From positions 11,803,001-11,867,000 of the forward strand of contig NC_068979.1 in NCBI RefSeq assembly GCF_016808095.1: DNA of 64,000 nt, given 5' to 3'. Below, in pieces: positions 11,767 to 21,765 of this stretch. This stretch comes from Vigna angularis. Its lineage: Eukaryota; Streptophyta; Magnoliopsida; Fabales; Fabaceae. The translations under genes were made by a program, and so were the position numbers. Under the pieces are notes generated by a model. It saw nothing but the letters and a program-made list of their open reading frames with translations, was not told the DNA's origin and ran no database searches. Every line of letters begins with the position of its first letter. Position 1 is the stretch's first letter.

Positions 11767-12638
11767 TATGGTCGAAGACTGGTACATTAAACCTAATGAG
11801 GACGAACATTAGACAGTGGCATAGATGACAACGTTGAAGAAAACACGTACAAGAGATGAGTCGATATTGTATTTTCTCTACAATGTAGTAGATGAGTCGA
11901 GATTCAAAAAAATAGTGAATGCAGCCTTAGCAAAGGAAGCCTGGGAGATATTGAAGTTTGCATATAAAGGTGAAAATCGCATTTGACAAGTCCGAACAAG
12001 CTCTTAGTGGAGAGTTTGAATAGTTGAAGATGAGGCCTAAAGAGCACATAACTGAGTACATTACTCGGTTGGAGAATGTGACCAACCAACTTAGTATGAA
12101 TGGAGAACAAATGTCACCTAGTCGGGTTGTGGGAAAAATTTTGAGATCCCGTACAAAAGATTTTGAAAGTATCATGTGCGTCATAAAAGAATCGAAGGAT
12201 TTATTGGTTCTCACAGTAGATGAACTTGCTGGGTCATTAGAAGCCCATGAACAAAGGAGAAGGAGTTGGGATGAACAAGTTGAACCTCTCAATCAAGCAC
12301 TATAGGCACAATTTGACTCAAATGAAACTCAGAATACTTAGAGTCAAGGTTCTGGAGGTAGAGGACAAGGAAGCCGAGGACGAGGTAGACCTGGAGGAGG
12401 ACGAGGTGGACCTGGTCGAGGTAATTTTGAGAATCATAGTGAAGAGCAACCGATCAGCTGAATTGGCGTAACCGAGGACAAGTGAAAGGCCGGAGAGATT
12501 AGTGTTTTAAGTGTGACAAGTATGACCACTATGTAAACAAATGTAGATCAAGGAAATGTTACAATTGTGGTAAGTCTGGTCACAATGCTAAATTTTGTCG
12601 GGCAAGAAGAAAAAGATGAAGAAGTCTCCAATTGTTCA

Positions 12639-12736
12639 TGAAGCTTGCTGCGCCAATTCTTATATAAACGACCTGCTTCATGCAGAATAGCCTTTTGTAC
12701 CATATCTGTATGTGGAAGTCTCCAATTGTTCAACAT
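12639..12736 (-). pseudogene. Second copy of the transposase-like fragment
   Basis: The minus-strand frame NNWRLPHTDMVQKAILHEAG, then LYKNWRSKLHE, duplicates the 5' part of the fragment at 9342-9713 (LYKNMRNKLHE). Similarity stops abruptly at the LHE position, where copia gag sequence begins. Together with the adjoining LTR it forms a ~400-bp direct repeat with 9606-10013. Confidence 0.5.
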
Positions 12737-13267
12737 ATTTTGCAGTTTATTGTGTTAAATAAACTTAAATTAAAAAAAAGGTTAAAATGTAATTTTGGTT
12801 TGGTTTATTGATTTTGTTAGTTTCAACCAATGAGATATTTTTTTTTTGGCGTTGATAGATTCCAAGTGCGCGTTTTCAATTGTTTCGTTTTTATATTTTT
12901 GTAGCGTAACAGTACAACCACGTTGTTTTTTATTGAGTCTGTACGGTTATTTTAATAGCCAAGGCAGCGCAATATATTTCAGAGAAAATATTTTAGTGCG
13001 TGAGGTTATTTTTAACATATTGTATCCCTAACACTTTGTGGATTCCACTGGTGCACATTAAGACGTGTATTTTGACGAACAATAAGAGAGAAATCGGTAA
13101 TGTGGCCTGGACCTATTTCCACAAGCTTTGTAGGATAAATGAAAACATTTAACTTTCCATCTGCACTTTGACCAAAATAATTAAGAACTTCGGCTATTTG
13201 ATCAGAAAGAATTGGACTGTTTGAATCAATGACAGCAACTCCCAACTCATGCTCCAATTCAGAGAGA

Positions 13268-13645
13268 AGATCAACATCTAAACTAGGAACCCACCCATGA
13301 TTCCTGCAAGTTGCCACAAAACTCCTCAACATAACACCATTCGGCTCCATAGGCATGCCCTTGATAATATGATATACCTCTAGAATCAAGCCAGATCTTC
13401 CTAGCAAGTCATAGTGTTCAACACTTGGTTTTATGCCATACATTCTCACCATTCAATCAAAATACCTTCTTCCTTCGCAAAGGAGTCCAGCGTGGCTGTA
13501 GGCCGAGAGAATCACAACAAAAGCCAAACTATCTGGTTGCAGCCCCATATCCTCCATATAGTTAAACAAAGAGATAACATCTTTATGTTTCCCATGATCA
13601 GCAAGAACATGTCAAACAAAGTTGTTTCCAATGCAACATCCATTT
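13268..13645 (-). pseudogene. Pentatricopeptide repeat (PPR) protein fragment
   Basis: Minus-strand translation gives HGKHKDVISLFNYMEDMGL, then QPDSLAFVVILSAYSHAGLL, MVRMYGIKPSVEHYDLLGRSG and MPMEPNGVMLRSFVATCRNHG. This is the typical progression of PLS-class PPR repeats into an E-like motif; such proteins bind organellar RNA. A stop interrupts the frame just before MVRMYGIKP, another follows GNNFV, and several residues are missing in the EHY-LLGRSG step, so the copy is dead. It lies inside the LTR element and in the same strand sense. The reading frame continues leftward to 13012 with sequence I do not recognise (NYFGQSADGKLNVFIYPTK). Confidence 0.7.
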
Positions 13646-13729
13646 CCATGTGACTCATTACAACGTATAGGAATAAATGGACTCACCAGCACGGACATAA
13701 AGGATTTAGTACAACCAGAAAGCAAGCTA

Positions 13730-14440
13730 ACCAATTTATCAGTAGTCTCTTTCATCTCCGCCTAGAGCTTCAACTTACTATTCTCCAATAACATCGTGCT
13801 CTCGCTTTCATCAAGTGATTCTCCCTTATCTCTGCTTCAATTACCTCCTTCAATGTTTCAATAGCCGCACGTAATTCTCGAGAGGTCTTTAGTGCCAAAT
13901 CTCGCTCTGTTTTCAACTCCGAAACGTCTATCTGTTTCTGCAACAACAACTTTTCTGCTTCTTCTCGATGCTTCTTCTCGTTCTGGAACCAAAAAACGAG
14001 AGGCTTTTCAGTTCACGACTTAGACCTTCAACCTCGCGGTCCTTCTCTCCAAGGAGTATGTCGAAGTAAAGGTTCATCTCCTTGACTCGGTTGTCCACGA
14101 AAACTGAAGTACTCAGTCTCCAATCTGGGCTCTCCACTAAGTTGTCATGATACCTCCACGGGTTGTCTTCACTATCTACCGAGCTACCTAGTTTCCAATC
14201 CTCCATGCTCTACAATTTCTCCATCGAGTTATGCGAGATCTTTAGGTACCTTTTCGGGCTCTCCGACAACTCATCCAAGCTCTCCTCTGAGCTATGTAGA
14301 CGTCAATCTGGGCTCATACTTGACAATTCGTCATCTGGGCTTCTTACCATCATCAAAATTCCAATTTCGTCATCGGCTTCCTTAGTAAGGAGATTTGTCT
14401 CCTCCTTTCTCTCATTCCGACAATATTTTTATATGTGAAC
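13730..14440 (-). pseudogene. Coiled-coil protein fragment of unknown origin
   Basis: Minus-strand frames read EDWKLGSSVDSEDNPWRYHD, then VDNRVKEMNLYFDILLGEKD and EVEGLSRELKSL, followed after a frame change by KHREEAEKLLLQKQIDVSEL and TERDLALKTSRELRAAIETL. The Leu/Ala heptads and alternating Glu/Lys predict a coiled coil. Stops and frame changes break it. It directly precedes the PPR fragment and is not a recognised retroelement protein, so it may be a second captured host fragment or an unusual gag-like region of this element. Identity is unknown. Confidence 0.45.
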
Positions 14441-14617
14441 ACTCATTTTGCGGACTCTTTGTAGCCATTGGCTATAACATTCCCAACGTCTTGGGATCCA
14501 AGAGCTCTCATCTACACACTCAAATTGTCAAAATTAAGTTTCTTTATGAGACAGAAATATGCTGTACCATCTCTTTCTCACTCGCACATTCAGATTCTCT
14601 CAACTCTGATATCAATT

Positions 14618-14887
14618 TCTTAGAAAATGACACTCATATAGATATTTATGAACATGCTTGTAGTGTTTGCTATACTCTGTGTCAATAAAACATTTACAAT
14701 TTATAAACTTACATATTGGTTTTTCTCCTACAAAATTATAAACTCTAGCATTAAGACACTATTTATTTTCTATTATTGTCTAATAACCACCATATTAATA
14801 TAGTGACCCTTGCACTCTAAAAATGACAAAACTTCTAAATAAATAAACAACTCCTTTAATCTTATTACATTTAAGTTTAACCTAACA
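14618..14887 (-). mobile_element. Right (5') LTR of the 9.0-14.9 kb element
   Basis: Partner of 9023-9282. The inner end is degraded (TCTTAG where the partner has TGTTAG), and the outer end is CCTAACA followed by the TSD ATATG. Confidence 0.75.
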
Positions 14888-15067
14888 ATATGACACTAGT
14901 TCTCATACTATACTACAAAAACATAACCACCTAAGATCATCATCCTCACCAACGAACTAATCTTAGATATAAAAGTGACTAAGAGACTTACAACTCCAAT
15001 ACACGCAACAAACATAAAACAATCAATTTTAATTCTAAGGCTCAAAAAGCCTATTAGTTAAAACCTT

Positions 15068-16456
15068 TCATATCTCTTTCTCAAATTGATTGATTAATTG
15101 TTGGAATACCCTCAGATACTTGCTTGTCATGTGATCAAATAGCATCCCTCTTGAAAGTCTGAGTTTTCCATACAGCTCTCTACCGGTTTCATACAACAAC
15201 ACACGTTTGGCATCAACATCATCATAGTGGATTGGTGTAGAATTTTTGGAAGAAAGTACAGGAACAATATGCAAGATTCTTCCTGATGGATAAAGATGTT
15301 GTCTAATAGGCTTGTCCGATGTTGCAACTGGACTATCTGCAGTTTCTTCACTATGAACAATGATGACAATGCTCTAGCTAGGACAAGCCAAATCTAGAAG
15401 CAATTCAAGTTATAAGTTCATGGATGAAGATTGCGGAATTTGATGGTGGTGAAAGGTGTTGATAACTCATGGTTTTAGTGAGTTGTATGGTGAGGGAAGA
15501 TGTGTTTAAGGGTTCTCTAAGAGAGGTTAGGCCAAGTCTTGGAGGAAGGTGGCTAGAGGAGGCCAATTGGGTTGCTCTAGCCTAGGGTGTGACATTAAAA
15601 GAGTAGTATGACACAAAAATGGCAGCATAACTTTACTCTAAATCAAAGGTGATTACATGATAGAGAGCACCTCTATTTATAGGCTAAGGTGTCTCAAAAA
15701 TGGGTGGAAACTTTAACTTAAAAGAGCCACCTTGGTTGGCTAGGAGAGCAAGAAGAAATTCTCTCCAATAAGAGAGAAACAAGTTGCAAAAATCCTCTTA
15801 AATGAGAGAGTGACATGTGGTCACTACCTATAGAAAAACTCTCCATTCCTAGAGTGACACATGGCCACTAACTAGGAGGAAAACTCTCCAATGGGAAGTC
15901 TCCACATCTCTAGGACGAAATCTTGCTCCCTTGTCCTCCAAGCTTAGCCAAAATGTTGACCCCTTAGTCAACACACCCATTTTGGACATCCAAGCATAGT
16001 CAACTTTTGGCCTTGGCCCTTTGTTGACTTGTTTGGTCAAAATCTTATTCTACTCGGCCTAAATACAAGGACCAATTGAAATCCTACACTACTAGGCTCA
16101 TAATACAAAGCCCAAATAAAGTCTAGACTACTTAGCCCAAAATACAAAGCCCAAATAAAATCTAGACTACTTGGCCCAAAATACAAGGTCCAAAATTATT
16201 TTTACTCTAATAAATCTTCATGATGACTTAAGATGGTCAAAGAGAAAGAGTCTAGGCTCATCTTCCATAAATGCCTCCAACACTTCATGAATGTGCTAGG
16301 TCACTATGAACAACCTCATCATTATTCATCTCTCCTTTTGTGATGACTTTTTCTATGGCTGCTTCTTTTTACTTGCCACCATTGATTTCAAGATTATCCT
16401 CGTGTGTGTCTAGCTTAAGCTCCTTATAATATTCATTCAATTCATCGTTAAGTTGA
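15068..16456 (-). pseudogene. Lipase copy D, last-exon remnant split by an insertion
   Basis: The part 15068-15360 encodes the lipase C-terminus (HIVPVLSSKNSTPIHYDD, ETGRELYGKLRLSRGM, LINQFEKEI stop), very close to copies A and B. The exon is interrupted at 15361 by 940 foreign bases and resumes at 16301-16456 with the preceding acidic region (NEYYKELKLDT-like). That region contains a TAA stop in the stretch equivalent to GGKGKEEAIEKG. Upstream exons are missing; sequence beyond 16456 belongs to a retroelement end. Its 3' flank (14893-15067) matches that of A and B, so it is a remnant of a fourth tandem copy rather than a processed copy. Confidence 0.87.
15361..16300. mobile_element. 940-bp insertion with 13-bp target duplication
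   Basis: TCACTATGAACAA occurs at 15348-15360 and again at 16301-16313, and the intact lipase exon has it once, so the boundaries are secure. The insert starts TGATGACAATGCTC and ends GAATGTGCTAGG. It has no terminal inverted repeat and no poly(A) tail. It contains a ~46-bp tandem motif (AGCCCAAAATACAAAGCCC type, 16085-16195). Class unknown: 13 bases would suit a retroposon, and a shorter 10-base reading is also possible because TCA is shared. Confidence 0.75.
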
Positions 16457-16469
16457 ACGGCAGTACGAA

Positions 16470-16754
16470 AGGCTAATGATTATGGTTAGATGGAATTGCT
16501 TCCGCTAGAGGGGGGAGTATACCAATGTGGAAGAGACTCGCCCTTGAGGGGGAGATTGTTGGGAATCCAAGTGTAAGTCCAAGTCTCACATTGGATAGAA
16601 ATGAGAAAGTAGAGTACTATATAAAGATGAAAGACACATTAACCCATTGCCTTAATGTTTTTTGTAGAGGGTGGTGTCAATCCCTTAAATGGTTGGACTC
16701 TCATTGGTGTTTGCATCTCTCTAGTGAATCTCCTCCTCAATAGACCAAATTTCA
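16470..16754 (+). mobile_element. 3' end of a copia-like element with a short LTR
   Basis: A polypurine run TTGAGGGGGAGAT (16544-16556) is followed by TGTTGGGAATCC (16557), and the segment ends ACCAAATTTCA at 16754, a 198-bp LTR-like unit with TG...CA ends and a TATATAAAG promoter-like box near 16618. The GAGGGGGAGAT|TGTTGGGA junction is typical of the copia 3' LTR boundary in plants. Upstream coding sequence is missing. It abuts the end of lipase D and the beginning of block A. Confidence 0.55.
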
Positions 16755-16769
16755 GTGCTTTAGTTATTG

Positions 16770-17225
16770 TTTTCGATTATATAATTTGTAGATATTTTAG
16801 ACTTCACAATCCATAATGTAAATTTATATTTCAAATTATACAATTCATAATATAAATTTAAAGAAAATTCAAAATCAAAATTACATTCTAAAATATATAA
16901 TTCATAATGTAATTTTTTTTTTACTGTGATGCAAAGACAATCCAAAATGCAAATTAAACTATAATTGTATAATCCGTAATGCAAATTTGGAAAACATTCA
17001 AGAATGTAAATTATGTTTTGAATTGTACACTCCGTAATGAAAATTTACATTTTAAATTATACAATTCTATGCAAAATTAGAAGACTATCAAGAATATAAA
17101 TTACACTCTGGGTTTTATAATTTGTAATGCAAATTTACATTTCAAATTATATAATTTATAATGAAAATGTACAAGACAATTCATAATGCAAAATACATTT
17201 CGAAACATACAATAGGTGATTTTTA
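16770..17225. repeat. AT-rich short repeats at the start of block A
   Basis: Irregular repeats of a TATAATTCATAATGCAAATTTACATTT-like motif (units about 35-50 bases) fill the segment. A matching array lies at 32510-32890 at the start of block B. No gene is visible. Both arrays end with AATAAGGAG-AACTAA sequence that begins the clear A/B duplication. Confidence 0.65.
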
Positions 17226-17957
17226 ATAAGGAGCAACTAAATCATTTCACTAATACTATGAAGGTACAAGAAGAAAACATGGGGTGCAAGAACAAATCCC
17301 ATATTAGAAAACTCCTTCATTAATAGAAGTATAGAGATCCATTCCAAAAAAAATGCTAAGTTATTGATAAAAAAGAATTGTTGATAATTATTTCTCAAAC
17401 ATTATCCGATAAATCAATAAATTTTGTTTGTCAGTAAAACATTAAAATTTAATTTATGATAATGTAATTTATTAAAATTTGACATTTTACTTGTCTATTC
17501 TTAATTTAGAAATATAAATGATAGAATAAAATATTATATTACTTTTCTAAAAGTTCTTAAAAGAAAAATAATATTAATTTATGTTATCCAGACTTTATCA
17601 AGGTATATTGCTAGAGGTCTATTTGATTAATAGACTTAATCTGATTAGTTATATAACCATTAATCCGATCTAGTTCATATATTAATTGAATTAAATTTCT
17701 TATAAACATTTGAGCGAATATAGAACATAAATTCTTCTGTCAGACCCAATTTATCCCTTTATTCTTGGAGGGTATATATGATACTGGTTCTCATACTGCA
17801 AAAACTTAACCACATAAGATCATCATCCTCACCAACGAGCTAATCTTACATATAAAAGTGACAGGCTAAGAGACTTATTACAACTCCAATACACGCAACA
17901 AACATAAAAGGACGAATTTTAGTTCTAAGGCTCAAGAAGTCTATTAGCTAAAACCTT
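17226..17957. other. 3' flank of lipase A (block A)
   Basis: Non-coding, AT-rich sequence shared with block B, where it is interrupted by the Tekay element between TTTGTCAAT (33126) and AAGACATT (44181); here the uninterrupted version reads TTTGTCAGTAAAACATT. It includes the 3' untranslated region of lipase A. Confidence 0.7.
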
Positions 17958-20838
17958 TCACATCTCTTTCTCAAATTGATTGATTAGTTGTTGGAACACC
18001 TTCAGATACTTGCTTGTCATGTGATCAAATAGCATCCCTCTTGAAAGTCGGAGTTTTCCATACAGCTCTCTACCAGTTTCATACAACAACACACGTTTGG
18101 CATCAGCATCATCATAGTGGATTGGTTTAGAATTTTCAGAAGAAAGTACAGGAACAATATGCAATATTCTTCCCGGTGGATAAAGATGATGTCTAACAGG
18201 CTTCTCTGATGTTGCAACTGCACTATCTGCAGTTTCTTCACTATGAACAACCTTGTCATTTTTCAACTCTCCTTCTGTGATGCCTTTTTCAATGGCTTCT
18301 TCTTTTCCCTTGCCACCATTGATTTCAGGATTATCCTCCTGTGTGTCTAGCTTAAGCTCCTTGTAGTATTCATTCAATTCATCGTTAGCAAGGTTGTGAG
18401 TAGCAGCTATGATTTCCTTCTCTTCTTCATCCATGTCATCGTTATCAGATCCTTCACCGGAGGATATGGATCCGTCGTCCTCATCACTAGTAAACTCCGA
18501 GATTATGAACTCTTCTGTCCCTTCATAACTTGTATTTGATGATCGAGCGGCTTCAGCCAAGTTTTCTGATTTAGAACCTGTCAATGCCGCAGCATTCTCA
18601 CGTTTGGACCAGCCTATCAGTGACCGAGTTCTTTGTTTACTCTTCATCACAGCCTTTAGGTATATAAAGGAAAATCTCAATGTAATTAGGATGACTATTA
18701 ATTATATGAGAAATTCGTATGGAAAAGATCAATGGGTCAAATATGATTCCTCTTATACAAAAAAGTAATTAAGATGTTGTGATGTGAAGCCTCATGTAAC
18801 TGCATAATGACCACAGCCACAGTGTAAAACTGCTGTTAAACTTAAACAGGGGAGGTTGAAGGTACCTCGGTGCCGCGGGATACTGCATGATCTGCAATGG
18901 CTTTTGCATTAGATGCAAAAGGTATGCGAGATCCAATTGCGCTGCAAGCAGATTTTATGAATATTTTACGCTTATTCAGACCCTGTAAATCATGCGATCA
19001 CTATTAATTATGCGGTGACCAAATAGAAGCCAAGTTCAACAAAGAACTACCTATTTTCTGACAGAAACTTTATCCCAAATTAAGCCATTATCATAAACCT
19101 ACACAAGAACGTATTTGCCAAAACCATGAAATGTTAAAGAACTAATTCAAGAACCTCGTGAATGAAATCATGAACTGAAGCAGCTGACAATGTAGGCACC
19201 ATGTCATAACCATTTATAATGGACGTGATAAAGGGCTTCCCGAATTCCGCCATTTCCATTGACATACAAGCAGCTGCATAAAAAATTATAACTACTTCTT
19301 TAGTATCTTTAAAACCCATATTTTTCTTCATGTGGTTAAACTAAAGATGATGAGATGATTCAGATATCAAAACCCTGATGAAAATTAATTAATTACTTAA
19401 TCAAGATCAAATTAAAACTTTAGATGAGAACTAAAGAAGAAGAAGTTATATAAGCACATGCCTGGGCCAAAGGTGACACAAGTACATGAAGAGAACTGCT
19501 TTATTTCTCGAAGCATAAATGTCAACAGTGCAGCAGTCCCACCACCAAGTGAGTGTCCAAGTATCTATTAAACAAAGATTATTATAAGGATCCTGATATT
19601 TTAATAACAAATTTTAATAATTTTTTTACAATGGATCACATGTCATTGCTTTATTGGTCTGTTTGAATTTGTTTTCGGAAAAATATTTGAAACCAACCCA
19701 TCATAAACCACCACCTCAGTGTTGTCAAAAAATTATTAAAAAAGAGTTTTTAAAAAAACATTTCCTTATTATAATTATGGTAATAGACAAATAAAAAATA
19801 TTTCTTGACCTGCACGACTAAATAAAAACCATATATAATTTCAGTTTATTTATGAAAATAAATTGAAGTAATGTGAAAAGTAAAACACGATACCTTGATT
19901 TACAAAGGGTATTGGAGGAACTATGATGGGTGAACATTACAATATTAATTTTCTTCCAGAAAACATAAGAGGCTAATACTATACCTTGACTTGGAAATCA
20001 GGGTATTGACAAAGTTCGTCAAGAAGTTTAGGAGTGCAGTGTTTTTTGATCCAACGAGCTGCAGCAACCATGCCTCGGTGCCCATGTCCTGAAATCACGT
20101 TGTTCCTTTTCAGCTCACCATCACTGTAAACGAAATGATTGAAGGAAACGGGAGCACCGATTGCATCCGTCAGAGTGTCTTTTATGCTTCGAGTTCCACG
20201 AATGAACACAAACAAACATTTTGATTCTTTATCACGTATCACTGAGAAAGCAGGCTTCAGAATCTGCCAAAGAAAAGCTGTTAGGTAAACTGGCATTTGG
20301 TACTAAAAATAAAATAAACATTTTTTAAAATGGAAAGAGTAGAGAACTAAGGTAGAAAATTTTAAAAAGTATATACCCGAGCTCTTCTCTTCCTTAGGAG
20401 AACATCTCCCTTAATGAATCCAGCAGCAAACAGAAAGGCACGAAAGCGTTTTTTGCTGAAAAGCATGGTGCGTGTCAAGCATTTTTTGATCTCATACAAC
20501 TCCTTTAATATTTCGGGGTCTTTCAGTTCTACACAATCGTCTCTTTCTTTACATTCTATTGCAACTGTTTTCTTACCCTGTAAGAACCCAGAAAGGACAT
20601 TAACTTATGAAGAATAGGTGAAAGAAGGGAATGTTGGAGATGGATGTACCTTTTCCATTATACCATAGAAGATGGCTCTAGGTAAGTCCAAGAGGTTCCA
20701 TTTGCCGAGTGTCTCTGCATAACCGAACCTAATGGCTTCTGCTAAGGTGAAGACCATGTCCATGGATGTTTTGGGCGCCTCAGCTGGCCTTTTTTCAAGC
20801 TTCCCCGCAGCCTTCTTAACCACTCTGGACAGTATCAT
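17958..20838 (-). CDS. Class-3 lipase (alpha/beta hydrolase), copy A
   Basis: Seven exons: 20650-20838, 20377-20577, 19985-20263, 19462-19564, 19155-19273, 18866-18982, 17958-18653, giving 567 aa. The start is the first ATG (MILSRVVKK). The N-terminus (residues about 1-65, LAEAIRFGYAETLGKWNLLD) matches the plant Lipase3_N domain. Residues about 131-300 form the lipase core: FIRGTRSIKDTLTD, GHGHRGMVAAARWIKKH, nucleophile elbow GHSLGGG (Ser ~228) and NGYDMVPT (Asp ~281). YPPGRILHIVP supplies the likely catalytic His (~501). A Glu/Asp-rich, probably disordered linker lies at about 385-480. No signal peptide is obvious. The family (Arabidopsis At3g14075-like, named from memory) hydrolyses acylglycerols or related lipids; the substrate is not shown. 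Intron 4 uses a GC donor (CCCAG|GCATGT). All frames are open, so it looks functional. Confidence 0.93.
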
Positions 20839-20948
20839 TTTTTTCCACTGGAATGCAAACGAGAAGAAATTCGGGAAAATGGAACTAGAGAAATAACTAA
20901 GAACAAAGATTGCAGTGGCTTGTGGTCTAATGTAGGAGAGAGTGTGAG

Positions 20949-20957
20949 CTTATATAG
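20949..20957 (-). promoter_or_regulatory. TATA box of lipase A
   Basis: The minus strand reads CTATATAAG about 110 bases upstream of the start codon, followed by a CT-rich leader. The same arrangement is conserved in copy B. Confidence 0.65.
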
Positions 20958-21289
20958 GACATGAGAAGCTTGTCTTTTGTAAATAGTTGAGAGGAGTTGT
21001 AACAAGGTATATTTTGCTATATTCTTCTTCGTATTCTCTCTTTCCTTTTAAACTTCAAACTTATTAAATCATCCATGAATGAAGTTTGATAAGTAGATGA
21101 GTAATAAAGTCTGCATATTCTTAGTGTTTTATTGTCTCTGTGGTTCTATCCTTCCCTTACACCTTTTTACAATGTTATCCTTCTTTTCATCTTACCTCGT
21201 ATTCGAGTAATTAATCTTATATTTCCCTTATCTTCAAAACAACCAAAATGTTATACAACTGATAAAATTAGTTTTTACAATACTAATTA

Positions 21290-21765
21290 TAAAAATTAAT
21301 ATGATTTCAATTAATTTGACAATTAAATTAATACTGTTTATAAAATCAAACTCTGCAAGTACAAATACTTAATTACGAGTCGAATTAATTAAACACGATC
21401 ACGTGACGCGCGTGCCGTGGATTTAGGCGGAAGTAAAGATAAATGAAAGGTTTACCATAATATAGACTTTGAAAACAGTATTCTTTCACATCTTAACATG
21501 TGAAAAGGTTGTTTTTAAATAACCTTTGTTATGTTTGGTAGTAGGTATGAGATTATTCGTTATCATGTGCTAATCCTTCATCATTTCTCCTACATATCTT
21601 TTCCTTTATCATCTGTAAGGTTGTTTTGTTAATTCAATAAAATAAGTAACGTAGTTGACGTTTACCAGGTAAAAAGGAAAGTCTAGTCAACTTATAATAA
21701 TACTGCATTCCTTTCACGTTGCAATTATCAAGATTAGTTCCCGCCACAAACAGATAAATAAATGT
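21290..21765 (-). promoter_or_regulatory. Upstream region of lipase A with G-box and CGCG element
   Basis: CACGTG (21400-21405) is followed by ACGCGCGT (21406-21413), about 560 bases upstream of the ATG. G-boxes bind bZIP/bHLH factors, and ACGCGC fits the CGCG box of calmodulin-binding CAMTA factors; both are motif-level inferences. In copy B the G-box is kept and the CGCG core is changed to ACGTGCGT. The segment has a diverged second copy at 24830-25265. Confidence 0.4.

Larger units (their letters stand above)
10104..12619 (+). pseudogene. Copia gag (UBN2 + zinc knuckles), split by a CACTA insertion
   Basis: The N-terminal part (10104-10216) encodes a YDNWCLQMKALL-type segment, the hallmark start of copia gag. 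The frame is cut at 10217 by a 1.55-kb CACTA element and resumes after 11769. It continues through KEAWEILKFAYKG, RPKEHITEYITRLENVTNQ and LAGSLEAHEQR (about 11900-12290). Two zinc knuckles follow, CFKCDKYDHYVNKC and CYNCGKSGHNAKFC (both CX2CX4HX4C, 12505-12598), with a stop at 12617. Gag normally packages element RNA. Several frame changes are evident (for example around 11985 and 12300), so no product is expected. Confidence 0.75.
9719..13017 (+). mobile_element. Truncated copia element (LTR-gag-LTR)
   Basis: Two near-identical LTRs (9719-10013 and 12753-13017), each starting TGTTAAATA and ending TTTTTAACA, flank a copia-type gag remnant on the plus strand. The right LTR is bordered on both sides by TATTG (12748-12752 and 13018-13022); the left LTR is preceded by TTTTG. 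AAGTCAGAGC after the left LTR looks like a damaged Met-tRNA primer site. Protease, integrase and RT are absent; gag joins directly to a second copy of host transposase-like sequence just before the right LTR. It is nested in the 9.0-14.9 kb element and is itself split by a CACTA element. Confidence 0.65.
9023..14887 (-). mobile_element. LTR element, minus orientation, TSD ATATG, no visible pol
   Basis: LTR-like direct repeats lie at 9023-9282 and 14618-14887. The outer ends are TGTTAG and TAACA, and ATATG is duplicated at 9018-9022 and 14888-14892. Blocks A and B give the uninterrupted target (GGTATATATGA). The reverse complement of 14585-14620 reads TTGATATCAGAGTTGAGAG next to the right LTR, a decayed initiator-Met primer site, so the element runs leftward; AAGGGAAAG precedes the left LTR. 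No protease, integrase or reverse transcriptase is seen. The interior holds coiled-coil and PPR fragments, a transposase-like fragment and a nested copia element. It is best described as a non-autonomous element carrying foreign sequence. Confidence 0.75.
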
